Shown: positions 32,820-43,891, numbered from the stretch's first letter. The stretch: DNA of 64,000 bases from Limnephilus marmoratus (GCA_917880885.1 OU862922.1:22754627-22818626); one strand, 5' to 3'. Numbers and translations: made by a program. Notes: generated from the letters alone by a model not told the origin.

Positions 32820-34378
32820 TATTATATAATAAACAATTCCAGTGGAAAAAGAAAGTAGTAAAAAAACGTCTATTAAAAACTGGTTACACATATATTTATT
32901 TTAATCTTGGGTAAAATATAATGCAATCCTAAGTTAGTCATGGGATTTAAAAAAAATACAGATTTCTCTATAGACTACAATAATTCATCACCACCTCTTG
33001 TAAATCCTAAACAAACCATATGAATAACATGTCGCACAGAACGATTAGTCTCCTGAGCCGGGTCCCACAGCCAAGTAGGCGGCACTTGTCTCAGTAAAGC
33101 CTTGTCACATTATAGTTTTGTCTCTGTATAACTGTGTGGACAAATAGCCGGGTACTAACTGCCATGTGACAGGCAAATTAATAAAGTTTTGTTGTGTCAA
33201 CCGGAAAACGGGCATGATTTGTGGGAGGCAAACAGTAAATATGCCATTCAGCTTTCCGAGATAATTCATCCAAGATTACCGTTTTCAGGAAACCATTTGA
33301 ACTAATTCGGATTCGTGGTAAACTTTTTACCGATCGTGGAGTAAAATGAATACGAATGCGATTACCATTCAAAGGGTGAGAAGACCATTACGAAAGGTGA
33401 AGGAAAAGGGGTGACTTTCAACACTTTCCCGGTAATTTGATAAAACAGAACCAGATGATATAATAGATGAGCTTAGGTGAGGTTAGATTAGATGTATTTT
33501 TTTCTTACTTTTCTTCGTTGTTCTGTATTCTTTTGTCCCTATTCTGTTTTGTCCTGGAGGTAAACTGCTCGTTCATAGATGGACCTAATTTAGTTATGTT
33601 AGGAGAAAACTCATTGCTAATTATGCTTAAAAAAGCCTGTATAGTTTTTCTTTATTATCATACAATCCTGCAAAACTAATTTTAGACAGCATTTTACGTA
33701 ATAAGATGGTTAAATTAATAGAACAGTACAAATATAAATAAACTAATTGCAGTCTAAGCGTTATATAACTGACAAGCACAAATGAACCATAACATCAATA
33801 GTTTTATAGATACAGACAGATAGGTATTATAAAATTGATGTATGAAAATTGAAAGTCCTAACGTGAATTCCAATTAACAATACAAGGGCTTTGGTAGGGC
33901 ACCAATGTAAATCATCCGTATCTAATTGTAGTACCTAGTTATAGACTTTAGCAGTAGGTATAAATGGTATTATTTTTAACAGTCATTGGGAGTTAATTAA
34001 ATATTTTGGGTAAAATATAATTTAGGAATTTTCTCCAATTTTTTTGGTATGCATTGTTGGTTTGCGCCTGTTCACCCGGCATAGGAAAATGAAAAATAGT
34101 TTTGCCCGTGTAAGAAAATCGAAATTTTCAAGAGAAACACACATATGCAATATTGGTTTAAATCGCAGATAAAAGCAGTTTAATAGTAATTTATGTTTAT
34201 TTCTATTTGAATAATTTGTTAAAATGATTTTGAAGATTATACCCCTCATCATCTTCTCCTTCAGTGATAAAATTCAGTCAATAATATGGTAGTAGAATAT
34301 CGTACGGTCCTGAAAACTACGATTGTAGAGAAACTCGCTTGACATTAAGGGCCAGCCAGCCAGGACCAGCCAGCGGCC

Positions 34379-34380
<2 letters not shown>
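32820..34380. other. Non-coding stretch, mostly single-copy looking
   Basis: 33000-33400 is less AT-rich than the surroundings and has a 64-codon minus-strand frame (33178-33372) without recognised motifs. GGCCAGCCAGCCAGG at 34350-34364 is a short low-complexity run. No gene is supported. Confidence 0.35.

Positions 34381-34453
<73 letters not shown>
34381..34453 (-). repeat. 73-nt poly(T), probable poly(A) of a minus-strand retroelement
   Basis: An uninterrupted run of 73 T. On the minus strand it follows CCACACAG...GTGTGGAGCTCATGT, suggesting the poly(A) of a short retroelement occupying part of 34454-34620. Lysine- and phenylalanine-run frames across it are artefacts. Confidence 0.75.
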
Positions 34454-34456
<3 letters not shown>

Positions 34457-34465
34457 TGAGCTCCA

Positions 34466-34537
34466 CACAGGAGGCCCTGAGGAAAATAACTTCCCTCAGG
34501 GCCTATGTCATCTTTGGGGATGCTGTGTGGAGGGTTT
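34466..34537. repeat. Nested hairpins (CTCCACACAG...CTGTGTGGAG, GGCCCTGAGG...CCTCAGGGCC)
   Basis: CTCCACACAG pairs with CTGTGTGGAG and GGCCCTGAGG pairs with CCTCAGGGCC inside it. It lies just upstream of a copy of the GGGGTGACC repeat family. Confidence 0.75.
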
Positions 34538-34624
34538 TTTTTAAGGAAGGGAAGGAGAGGAGAGTTCTGGGAAGGAAAAGGGTTTAAGGGGTGGGTAGGA
34601 ATCTGGGGTTCAGTATGTCCTGGT

Positions 34625-34787
34625 CATCCGCCTCCAAGACCTAGACAAACCTTACCCCATGAACCCGGGCACCCCTGCTAAATCACCAAACGTAGCGAAC
34701 CACTTGGGGTGACCTATGGCAGAGGTGTTGGTTATCCAATAAAGGTTCCCGGGGCGGCGGTACCCATTCCCGCCTCCCAAATTGTTC
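34625..34787 (+). repeat. Dispersed repeat family 'GGGGTGACC', copy 2
   Basis: CCAAGACCTAGACAAACC, ATGAACCCGGGCACCCCTGC, CCAAACGTAGCGAACCACTT, GGGGTGACCTATGGCAGAGG, GGCGGCGGTACCCATTCCCG, ending CCTCCCAAATTG. The cleanest copy of the five. Confidence 0.87.
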
Positions 34788-34789
34788 AT

Positions 34790-35455
34790 TCATATTTCGT
34801 TGAAAGATGTTCTTACGATCGTGCAGGGCGGTTCCAATGAGAAAGATTAATTATTCTCCGTACTAGCTTTTTAAAATAATAACTCAATATCGATTTTACT
34901 TTATTCAAAATTTGTTTTAAATTATATCTACATTCAAAAATGCTGAAAGGCGTGATGATAAAACTATCAAAATTATGTACTTATTGTAATTATTTTTTGA
35001 TCAAAAGTATGTTGAATTTTTCAATAATGTCTAAACAAAATAAAAATGCAAAAAAAAACTTAAATATATTAGTTTGCAAGACCGTAAATAAATAGACAAA
35101 CTGAAGTATTTTCGTCACAAAACACGTGTGCGTAGGTATCTTTTTTTAAATGATTTTATTTAAACTAAAATTAAAATTCCAAAACATAGCTTTATCAGAC
35201 AATTTATTGATTTATTTTGCTGCATGATTATATGATTTGAAATGTGTGTTGTATAATACAAAATTTTGTTTGAAAATTTAACAAATCTACCAACGACCTA
35301 CGGTAAAACCTTATTGTACTAAAAATAAACAAAATTTCTCAAAATTTAAAACATAACTTTACTACATAAAAGAACAGTATTTCGAAATCAATTTATAATT
35401 TTTTGTGGAAAAGAGTCAATACGTCTAAAATTTGATTTAAAAATAAAGTTACACC
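34790..35455 (-). repeat. Large inverted duplication, right arm (empty hAT site)
   Basis: Reverse complement of 29310-31195 without the hAT element. At about 35285-35300 it reads AAATCTACCAACGACCTACG, the undisrupted version of the sequence duplicated around the hAT insertion. Confidence 0.85.
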
Positions 35456-35591
35456 ACTTTTATCATTTATCTTTAAGATAAGCTATTGCTTTATTTAAAA
35501 AAAAATTTGAAGTTTACTTAATAAATAAATATATAAACTTAGGTTAAAATCCAAATCGTCTCTTAAATACCACAATGTATGGTGTGCTGCT

Positions 35592-36274
35592 TAGGGAATG
35601 CAATCCCGATCTCGCGGGATCTCGTGACATTTTTCGGGATCAATCCCGTTCGAGATCGACGGGATCGGGCGGCAGTAGTCAGCGACGCTACACTTGTCCA
35701 CTCGGGGCGCGATTGGAGCGCTGACTGACTGACGGTCGGGCGGGAGTGTCGATCGAAGAAAGAAAACTATCCCGAATATTTACGAATATTAGCGACGGAT
35801 GACGAGCGGGACAGATAATATAAAACTATGTTGAGTGAGTGAGAAAGAGATACTTGTGTGCGTGCAGGCAGCCATTTGTTTGTTTTAGTTGTGCAGTTAT
35901 GGTCATTACTTTCTCTTAAATTATGCATTTTTTATGGTTTATGTGAGTTAAATAAACATAATTTTGGGTACTCACGTTGTTAATACCTTAAAATGTTATT
36001 AGATACACTTTGTTTTTTAAGAAGTTACTTTTAAAATCACCCTTAATTACTTTCTAATCTCCTTAAGCTATATTTTTTTCTGTTTATTTTAATTTAAAAA
36101 AAAACTGTTAATTATTTAGTAACTAATATTAAAGAATAAAGGTTTTTGTTTTCTTTCAAATAATATTTTCTTTTAATTAACGAGATCCCGAAAATTCCGA
36201 GATCTCGCGAGATTGTAATTTCTAATCTCGCGAGATCTCGAATTTGCGATCTCGAGTCGAGATTGCATTCCTTA
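35592..36274. mobile_element. 683-bp hAT-type MITE, 8-bp target duplication
   Basis: Ends TAGGGAATGCAATC (left) and GATTGCATTCCTTA (right), flanked exactly by GTGCTGCT (35584-35591 and 36275-36282). Eight-base duplications plus a YARNG-type start indicate the hAT superfamily. Both subterminal regions are dense in self-complementary words around GATCTCG (CGAGATCTCGCGAG, GATCTCGCGGGATCTCG), possible transposase-binding repeats. The interior is AT-rich and non-coding. Confidence 0.93.
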
Positions 36275-36282
36275 GTGCTGCT

Positions 36283-37493
36283 GCTTCATAATTACAATTG
36301 TCCATTTGTCTAGTCTAGTTACTAGATTCTAGATCTAGACTGTTTTTCGAATAATACCATACTATTTATAGGCCATACTCTATACTAGACCAGAGACTAG
36401 CCTACCTACACCCTGACCTAAATACTCAAATAAAACTTTTATTTAGAAGAATCTCATTCCAATACCATTTCGCACTCTTTTTCACCAGTTTAGACAAATC
36501 AAGCTGTTGTCACCGGGTTTTTGAGAGATGAACTACCTTCCTAAGCTCCAAAACATTGCTGAATTTAATTATGAAATCCAATAAATCATCCGGTAATACG
36601 TACCTAAATAATATGCAATATTTTTGTCACTCCTCTATGAATTGTGGCTCATTTTTTTCTATTGGTGTTTTCATGTTGTTAGATGTAACATCCTCACTGC
36701 TAAAATGAAAACATTTAATTACGTTTGTTTTTTGTATTTATTCTAATTTACTTATTTCTGTGTTTTCAGTATTGTACATCTTAGTGGCCTACCACAATGT
36801 TTTAAATGATAGTTTTAATTTATAATGTTGACAAGTTCCAAGATATCACCATCGTCGGTGGTACAATCCTTGGACAGACCGGTCGCATTTAGGAAAGCTA
36901 TCACTCCTGCCGGTGTCCTACTGTCCTTGTGTTGCCTCCTTTGAATCCAAAGCCAAAGCTCAGCCCTCTGTCCAGAGGCTCGTCAATTATTGACAGCCTA
37001 TTATGAAAAAAAGTATGTCGTACCACTTGAAGAAATAATTGCTTACCTAATTGAAATACCTTGAACCTAGGGATAAGTAGCCACGACCCAGAGTTTCCCC
37101 GTCAGGCTGGCAGATTGGTAGTTTGTTAGTTTGGTAGTTTCTCCGTCAGTGTGTCATCATCGTCACGACGCAGTGTGACTGGGGGAGACGAGGAGACGGC
37201 TCTCACACGATCACGACTGACGCCGACATATTATTCTGCAGATCCCACTGACGAGATGTCGGCCGGATAGATGGCTTTCTGTCACACCGGGCCCCAGCCA
37301 TAGCCAGCCCGTTACACGATGGATGGATTGCGGAGGTACCTGATTATCGGAGAATCTCCATTTGTAAGCAAGCTTTATTGAGCACAAATAGATTATTTTT
37401 GATAATAAAAACATTGTACTCATATAGCCCTATTTTGTGACGTGTAGGTACAGTTTGGTCCAATTGTTTGACCTATAAATTATATCGCGGTGC
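36283..37493. other. Non-coding stretch
   Basis: Includes a short coding-like minus-strand segment annotated separately. Near 36301-36360 the word CTAGA/TCTAG is repeated. Otherwise nothing recognised. Confidence 0.4.
36825..36985 (-). pseudogene. Coding-like fragment, possibly a retroelement C-terminus
   Basis: The minus strand reads GQRAELWLWIQRRQHKDSRT, PAGVIAFLNATGLSKDC and DDGDILELVNII without a stop for about 50 codons, then is bounded by stops. The ELW.W.Q/R...FL..TGL...C pattern resembles tails of retrotransposon proteins after the RNase H region. The family is uncertain. Confidence 0.35.
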
Positions 37494-37545
37494 TCCCACG
37501 CCGTTTCTCCGCAGAGGTAGGCAGAGAGGACGGACCGCCAAACAA
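37494..37545 (-). pseudogene. Scrap of the RTE-like LINE 3' coding end
   Basis: ACGCCGTTTCTCCGCAGAGG then TAGGCAGAGAGGACGG is nearly identical to 26007-26042, the antisense of the ...VLSAYPCGETA end of the LINE at 25985-26625. Confidence 0.7.
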
Positions 37546-37953
37546 TCTGAGAGTATTATATTGATAATATGTAATTAGGATAGTAAGAGCTCCGCCGCAA
37601 CCTCCATTTCATTCAAATTTTCGGTTGATGAGAAAGATGATCTGTCGGGTTCTTAAAATGATACATTTTTAAAATAAGGAACGGCTGCGTGGCCTTAAAA
37701 TTACTCAGGTTGGTCAAGTATTTTGGCCTAAAATCCAAATATAAGATTTGTATGAAAAGGGCCGAGTCGATGGTGAGGCCATCATAGAAAAACAAATGGT
37801 AAAGGAGAAAACCGAACGTGTACAATTCCCGGAGATCTAAAGCCCTAATAATTTCTAGAAATTCTATTTGTAAAAAATAACAAAAAGGTCAGCTGAGAAA
37901 TTATTTCTCATACTTTTGAATGTAGCTATAATCTTGTGGTTATCCATTATAGA
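37546..37953. other. Non-coding stretch
   Basis: Nothing recognised. Confidence 0.4.
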
Positions 37954-38147
37954 TAAATGAAACAATGTTACTTTGTTTGAACCACTTGTATATTTGTTTA
38001 AAGCCGAACGGTTTCGGAACGACCGTTCCTTCTTCAGGGCAAACGTTTTTTTTTTACGTTTGCCCTGAAGAAGGAACGGTCTTTCCGAAACCGGTCGGCT
38101 TTAGACAAATTATAAGTGGTTCAAACAAAGTAACATTGTTTCATTTA
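37954..38147. mobile_element. Near-perfect 190-bp palindrome (fold-back) with ribozyme-like core
   Basis: TAAATGAAACAATGTTACTT...CGTTTGCCCTGAAGAAGG and its complement form arms of about 90 bp around a T9 spacer (38048-38056). Each strand carries CTGAAGAAGGAACGGTC then (N)TTCCGAAACC, related in layout to the CTGATGATGGACA...TGTCCGAAACG core of the fold-back family at 2500. Outer parts of the arms differ slightly (GTATATTTGTTTAAAGC versus GCTTTAGACAAATTATA). No coding content. Confidence 0.88.
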
Positions 38148-39462
38148 ATTATTTCTCAACTTATCTGTATTTACGTGAAACTGTTCTCTTATTATTTTGA
38201 AAGAAGTTTTTATACAGATGGCTCTCGGTTAATAAAATGTGACAAATTTAACAAAAAAAAAGAAAAATGCTGAGATTTTTAGAAACCATTACGAGTAAGT
38301 GTAATAGGTTTTTAATGATCTTCCAAACTTTTGGCAACTGCCAACTCACTTGAGACAAATTCACTCCATTCGCGCATAATAATAGACAAACACTTTGGTA
38401 ATAAATGGGCAATGCTTAGTCGCATAATAGAATACCTACAAGAAAACACTTAATACACAAAAAAACTTAAATCAAGCATTTGAGTCTCTACCCACACTTA
38501 CGAAGTACCCACCCACTCGTGAACATTATAAAAACCATGGGAAACAGAAGGCTTAACTCCTCAAACAAAACAATGAGAAAACAGCTTAACCTGTCTTTAT
38601 TATTAATCCACAAGCATTTTTTTACCACGAGTTCTTTTTGTCTATTGCTAAGTAGGTACACTTCTATCCGTGTACCTACTTTTAAAATTTGTTTTAAAAT
38701 CAAATGCTCCAACAACAGTCACTGTACTTCACACATTTTATGATATATTATTAAGAGGACGTGTATTGATTAATATACACTTCCGTTTATGGGCTCAGTG
38801 GGATAGGATTAGGTAATGTAGTTTATTGCAATCCTCCCACTCGGTTGTTACTTTAACATTTCGTTGAACAATTTTAACACAAATAAAACAATTATAAAAC
38901 TGTTTGCTTAACTTGTGACTCAAGAATTTATCGAATAACTTTTTTTGTAATAAAAAATTGTCCCGGTTGTGAATTGTATTAAACTTTAGAATTATATAGT
39001 GTAAAGGTATTATTAAAATCTTTAATCCGCAATCTCTCATCTCTTCAAATCCAATCTCTATATACCCTTTGTCCCAGACAACCATAATAATCAGATCTTA
39101 ACAAACTGCACCCTTATTACACCATTGAAATGTACTCGTATATATCTACCACCCACAGACAAAGATATTTCATCATTGAAACAATTCTCACAAAATACAT
39201 CAGTTAATATTTTTTACAATCAAACATAATGTTTCGGTGTGGTTCAAATCATTATTTTATAATATTCTTTATCATATTAATACAATCAATTCTCATCAAC
39301 ACTACGTCAAAAACACCTCAGTACAGGTTCTCCTAGTGAGGTATTCACGATACTCTACAATTGACACAATTCGTAATATTACATAATGAAATATTATTAC
39401 AATTGAACTTTTAAAATTATAATTATGTTCAGTTGACCATAAAATAAACATAAATCTGCAGG
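38148..39462. other. AT-rich non-coding stretch
   Basis: Open frames on both strands at 38480-38743 and 38795-39085 lack recognisable features and are probably chance. Nothing else noted. Confidence 0.35.
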
Positions 39463-39587
39463 GTATTAAGGGACGTTCTTGATTTATTTTAATCAGTGAT
39501 TCCTGACATTATTTCGAGCAACAAATGTAAATGAAATTTTGTCTCCGGAATTTTGTCAGGAATCACTGGTTTAAGATCCCTTAATAC
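39463..39587. mobile_element. ~125-bp MITE with TTAAGGGA termini
   Basis: GTATTAAGGGACGTTCTTGA...TCAGTGATTCCTGACA (left) is inverted at the right (TGTCAGGAATCACTGG...GATCCCTTAATAC). TTAA is present at each end (39466-39469, 39581-39584), so either a TTAA duplication or palindromic termini apply. Non-coding. Confidence 0.75.
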
Positions 39588-39889
39588 ACTGTATAGTATA
39601 AAATGTACTGTAAAATAAATAAATATACAGCAATTTTTTTGTAGTTGTTCAACAATTTTCTGTGGTTATTTCTATTTACGAATTTAGAAATTCTTAATTT
39701 ATTTTTTACATAAAAAAATTGTATTAGTCTTCAAAACTTTTAAGACTCAAGGTTAAGGAATTTCGCTGAAATTGAAATGTATAACCATGGAGGTGATTGT
39801 ACCTATGACATTGTTATCAAATTAACAATCCGTTAGGTCCGTTTTAACTTTTGGATAAGTTCAAAAAATAAATTGAGGGGTCACCCTGC
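39588..39889. other. AT-rich non-coding stretch
   Basis: Nothing recognised. Confidence 0.4.
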
Positions 39890-40080
39890 GGTCCCATGCG
39901 ATATTCCGAGAGAGTCCTGTTGAAGATGTCAAAAGGTCTCCCTTAACCAGTCTCTCCCGTTTCGGCTTGCCATGCAGTTGGAGGGCAGACGCATCCGCCA
40001 TCAAGACCCAGACAAACCTCAGACCATGAACCCGGACACCCCTGCTAAGACACCAAACTTAGCGAACTTCATAAGTGACC
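39890..40080 (+). repeat. Dispersed repeat family 'GGGGTGACC', copy 3, truncated
   Basis: CATCAAGACCCAGACAAACC, CATGAACCCGGACACCCCTG, CACCAAACTTAGCGAACTTC, then lost. The upstream part (AACCAGTCTCTCCCGTTTCG) matches 49654-49674, so the family extends further 5' than in copies 1 and 2. Confidence 0.75.
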
Positions 40081-40234
40081 TTGTCAGCTGATCACATTTT
40101 GAAATAAAGTTGAAACGGACCTAGAATCGGGGGAACCTTTCAAACGTCAAAAAAAAAACAAAATGGTGCTGATTGGCCATTTTATGAAAATATTATGTTT
40201 TTATAAATGGGTATAATATTATGTTTTAAATGTA

Positions 40235-40462
40235 ATGGGTTTAATCATAAGGCTATGCAGAAACCTAAAATCTTGTCCAAAATGCGCAAAACATCATGAT
40301 GTTAAAGATTGCACCGAGGAGGATATTCAGTGCATCAATTGTATAATGACTAGCAATAGATTAGGACTGAAACTAAATAGTGGTCACTCAGCCATGAGCA
40401 AGGAATGCCCAATTTATAAAAGAAAACTAGAAGCAAAAATGAGCAGAATCTCTTTTTTATAA
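40235..40462 (+). pseudogene. LINE ORF1 remnant with zinc knuckles
   Basis: Contains C14-PK-C17-AKHH-DVKD-C26, then C33-IN-C36 and, later, H53 and C59, which look like one complete and one stretched CCHC knuckle of LINE ORF1 (nucleic-acid chaperone) proteins. It ends in a stop before ORF2. The N-terminal part of ORF1 is missing, so it cannot be functional alone. Confidence 0.75.
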
Positions 40463-40512
40463 AAAAAAGTTACGAGAAAGATGAAATTATATACCTGAAT
40501 ATACAAAGCATC

Positions 40513-43278
40513 ATGGCACATTACGAAGAGGTAAAAATACTTTTAGAGGAGAAGAAACCTTTTATGCTTATGATGAGTGAAACACATGTTACTGAAGATA
40601 TTCAAGATAGTGAAATAAAATTTGAACATTATAATACCATCCGTTGCGACTCACATAGTCGACATACAGGAGGAGTGATGATTCTCTTAAGCAATAAAAT
40701 TCCATATGAAGTAATATCGAACAATCAATTTGAAAAACATTGTTGGATCTTAGCCATCACCATTAAATCAGGAAACAAGAAAGGTGTATATACTGTAATT
40801 TATAGATCGCCAAACACAAGCAAGTGCGACTTTTTAACATATTTTCAAAGATGGTGCATGGAAAATTTACAAGATGAAAATATAAACGTTATAGCTGGAG
40901 ATTTTAATATAAATGTTAAAGCAAATGCAGACATATACACAAAAAAACTGAAATCTATTATACAAGCTACAGGGATGAAACAATTAGTCAAAGATTTTAC
41001 ACGAATTACAAATATCTCAAAAACGACGATTGATCTGGTAATCTCAAATAAATTCAACTTAAATATTAAAGTACTAGATAATCCTAAAATTACCGACCAT
41101 AACATCATTCAAATTCTAATAAATGACAGAGAAAAATGCAACTCCAGTAAGGAAACACAAATAACAACATTTAAAAATTACAAAAAATACAATAAGGAAA
41201 TTTTCATTCAATCCTTAGAGACTATTAATTGGAATGGAATAAATCAAATGGAATATAACCAAAAAACTGACCAGATGATATTAAACTTAAAAAAATCTAT
41301 TGATGAAGTTGTTCCAGAACAGAAGATACATAAAAGAAACAATAATAAATGGTACACAAGCGAACTACGTACGATGCAGCACGATAGAGATGCATTTTAC
41401 AAAAGAGCATGCCTTACTAATAGTATTACGGATTGGGATAACTACAAAAAAGCGAGAAACAAATACTCCAAAGACATAAAAAGAACGCATAATGAGTACA
41501 TAAAAAATAAAATAAACTCAGAAGAAGGGGATCCCAAAAAAATTTGGAAAAGCATAAAAGAATTAGTACATGGCGAAAACAAAGACGACATAAAAATTGT
41601 TAACTTTCCAAAAGAGATAAACGAAGAAAACATGGCTAATAACTTTAATAAATATTTTATTGAAAGTATCATTCAAATTAACAAATTAATACCCAACATT
41701 GCTGTTAACCCCACAAATGATAATATCGACCCAAACAAAGAATCATTGGTCTTCAGAAAAATAAATGCAGAATATTTATTTAACATTTTAAACAAAATAA
41801 AATCAAAGAATAGTTCAGATGGATTAACTATTAGTAAAATAAGAGATGCTTTTCAAGTAATTGGATCTACTCTATTAAATATTATCAATGAGACGATTGA
41901 AGAAGGAAAATTTCCATAGTCATGGAAAATATCTACCATTATACCGGTTCCAAAGGTAAAAAATACCAGAAAATGTGAAGAATTTCGACCAATCAACACC
42001 TTACCAAAATATGAGCAGATTCTTGAAGTTATAATAAAAGAACAAATTTTGCAATATCTAGATAAACACGATATTTTATACCAAGAGCAATCAGGGTTCA
42101 GATCTAATAACTCATGTGAAACAGCATTAAACGTAATTGTCGAAGAATGGAAGGAAGGAATGAATAATAATAAATTTATCTTAGCAATATTTTTGGATTT
42201 TCAAAGGGCATTCGAAACTATAGACCGAGACATACTAATAAGAAAGCTTAAAGAAATTGGTTTCTCAACTGTAACCATTAAATTAATACAAGAGTATTTG
42301 AGAGACAGAAAGCAGGTAACAAAAATAAATAATCAATTTTCAAAACCAATGGAAAATAAGTTAGGAGTACCACAGGGATCGGTCCTTGGACCTCTATTGT
42401 TCATACTCTATATTAATGACATGGTGAAAATGTTTTCAAAATGCAAAGTACGACTTTTTGCCGATGATACACTAATATACTTAATTGGAGATAACTATGA
42501 AGAACTAATACACATTTTAAATAATGAACTAAATGATGTATCAAGATGGCTAAAAATAAATAAGCTTAAATTAAATACAAAAAAAACAAAATGTATGGTG
42601 ATCGGATACAAGAAGACATCCAGTGAAAGCAAAATTAAAATTGATGGTGAAATTATTGAAAATGTTACTGAAATGAAATACTTAGGAGTTATATTAGATT
42701 CCAAACTAAACTTCAATAGACATGCTGAATACACCCAAAAGAAAATTGGCAAAAAGATATCTTTTTTTGGAAGAATTCGGCCAAAAATTTCTAGAAAAAC
42801 TGCAATCACCATATACAATTCAATTATTGCTCCACACTTCAACTACTGCTCAAGTATACTTTTCCTATGTAACGAAAGAGAACAAAATAAGTTACAAATT
42901 CTCCAAAACAGGGCTATGAGAATAATTCTCCGACGAAACAGATTTTCAAAAATAATTAAAATGTTAAAGGAACTAAATTGGTTGACCGTGAAACAGATGC
43001 TGACCTTGAACACGCTGGTATTTATCCACAAAATATTGAACAACACGTTACCAAAATACTTCTCAAATAAAATTGTATACAATAAAGACATTCACAGATA
43101 TAACACAAGGACGTGCAAGGAAATTAGGCTACAAAAAAAGGACAAAGCGAATACGCAGAACAGTCTACTGTACAAGGGAATGAAGTTGTATAACACACTA
43201 CCAGAAACTTTAAAGTCCACACCAATTGGAAAGTTCAAGATGTATTGTAGGAGCTACATAAAACTTGAAAAAATATAG
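40513..43278 (+). pseudogene. LINE ORF2: AP endonuclease and reverse transcriptase, single in-frame stop
   Basis: Endonuclease: SETH (22-25, catalytic Glu23), HTGGV (51-55), YRSP (97-100), AGDFN (128-132), TTIDLVI (171-177) and TDH (194-196) are the standard APE-type motifs used to nick target DNA. One TAG (41917-41919) interrupts the frame after 468 codons. The same frame then continues with RT boxes FLDFQRAFETID (about 42193-42228), GVPQGSVLGPLLFILYINDM (42364-42423), FADDT (42457-42471, catalytic Asp pair) and MKYLGVILDS (42676-42705). The C-terminal part has the LNWLTVKQ and YNTRT words common in CR1/L2-like LINEs. No RNase H domain was seen. Apart from the one stop the frame is open to 43278, so decay is recent. 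Confidence 0.92.
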
Positions 43279-43331
43279 TGAATATGAAATATTTTAATCA
43301 ATTAGAAATTTGTAAACTTCAATGTACAAAT

Positions 43332-43370
43332 TACGCACCAGATTTAAATGTCCGGGTTAAATTTTCCACC

Positions 43371-43409
<39 letters not shown>

Positions 43410-43888
43410 AAAAACTAAACCCTTTCATACACTTCCCCAAATGATCATCTAGTGAATCCACGTTATGCAATTGCACTATATAAGTATTATAAATACAAAA
43501 CAATACAAGAACAACATGTCAACCTACTAGAGACCAAATGGGAATATAATTCACCGACTCCAGATATTTTCATATCAGAGGGTTCGGCTCTGTGGCATTT
43601 CTAATTGAACCTATAAATCCTACTGATCCCTCAATATAAATATTTAAAAAATCTTTTGTAATCCTACATGTATTTAAAATTACTGCTTTTTGCATTTTTA
43701 TATACAAATTCTTTGACAAATCTAATATGCTTAAATTTTGAATCAGATTCCTAGGTATTATGCCAGTGGCCGAAATAACAAATGGTAATATTTTTATAGT
43801 CCGAGAATGCCAAATTCTTTTAATCTCATTTCCTAAATCTGTGTATTTTCTAATTTTTTCAGAAACAGTTTTTTGAATATTAAGAAAC
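43332..43888 (-). mobile_element. 5'-truncated inverted copy of the REL-LINE 3' end
   Basis: From GCACCAGATTTAAATGTCCG through the A-tract to TTTTTTGAATATT the segment is the near-identical reverse complement of 13849-14374, including the last ~100 codons of the endonuclease ORF and the 3' UTR. The truncated end (43888) runs into AAGAAACTAAAA and an ATT microsatellite. The part 43332-43407 is equally the 3' end of the AP-LINE, so the boundary between the two elements is ambiguous. Confidence 0.88.
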
Positions 43889-43891
43889 TAA

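Larger units (their letters stand above)
40200..43407 (+). mobile_element. Nearly full-length AP-endonuclease LINE (CR1/jockey-like), one nonsense codon
   Basis: The order is a CCHC-bearing ORF1 remnant (40235-40462), ORF2 with AP endonuclease and reverse transcriptase (40513-43278), a short 3' UTR and 36 A's (43372-43407). The 5' boundary is uncertain, since most of ORF1 is missing. Its poly(A) abuts an inverted REL-LINE tail at 43408, the same junction as at 14325. No target duplication could be defined because of that junction. Confidence 0.9.

Noticed and set aside
33178..33372. 64-codon minus-strand frame
   Set aside because: No motif, no splice context; kept as part of an uncharacterised stretch.
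34274..34587. Poly-lysine and poly-phenylalanine frames
   Set aside because: Caused by the 73-nt T run.
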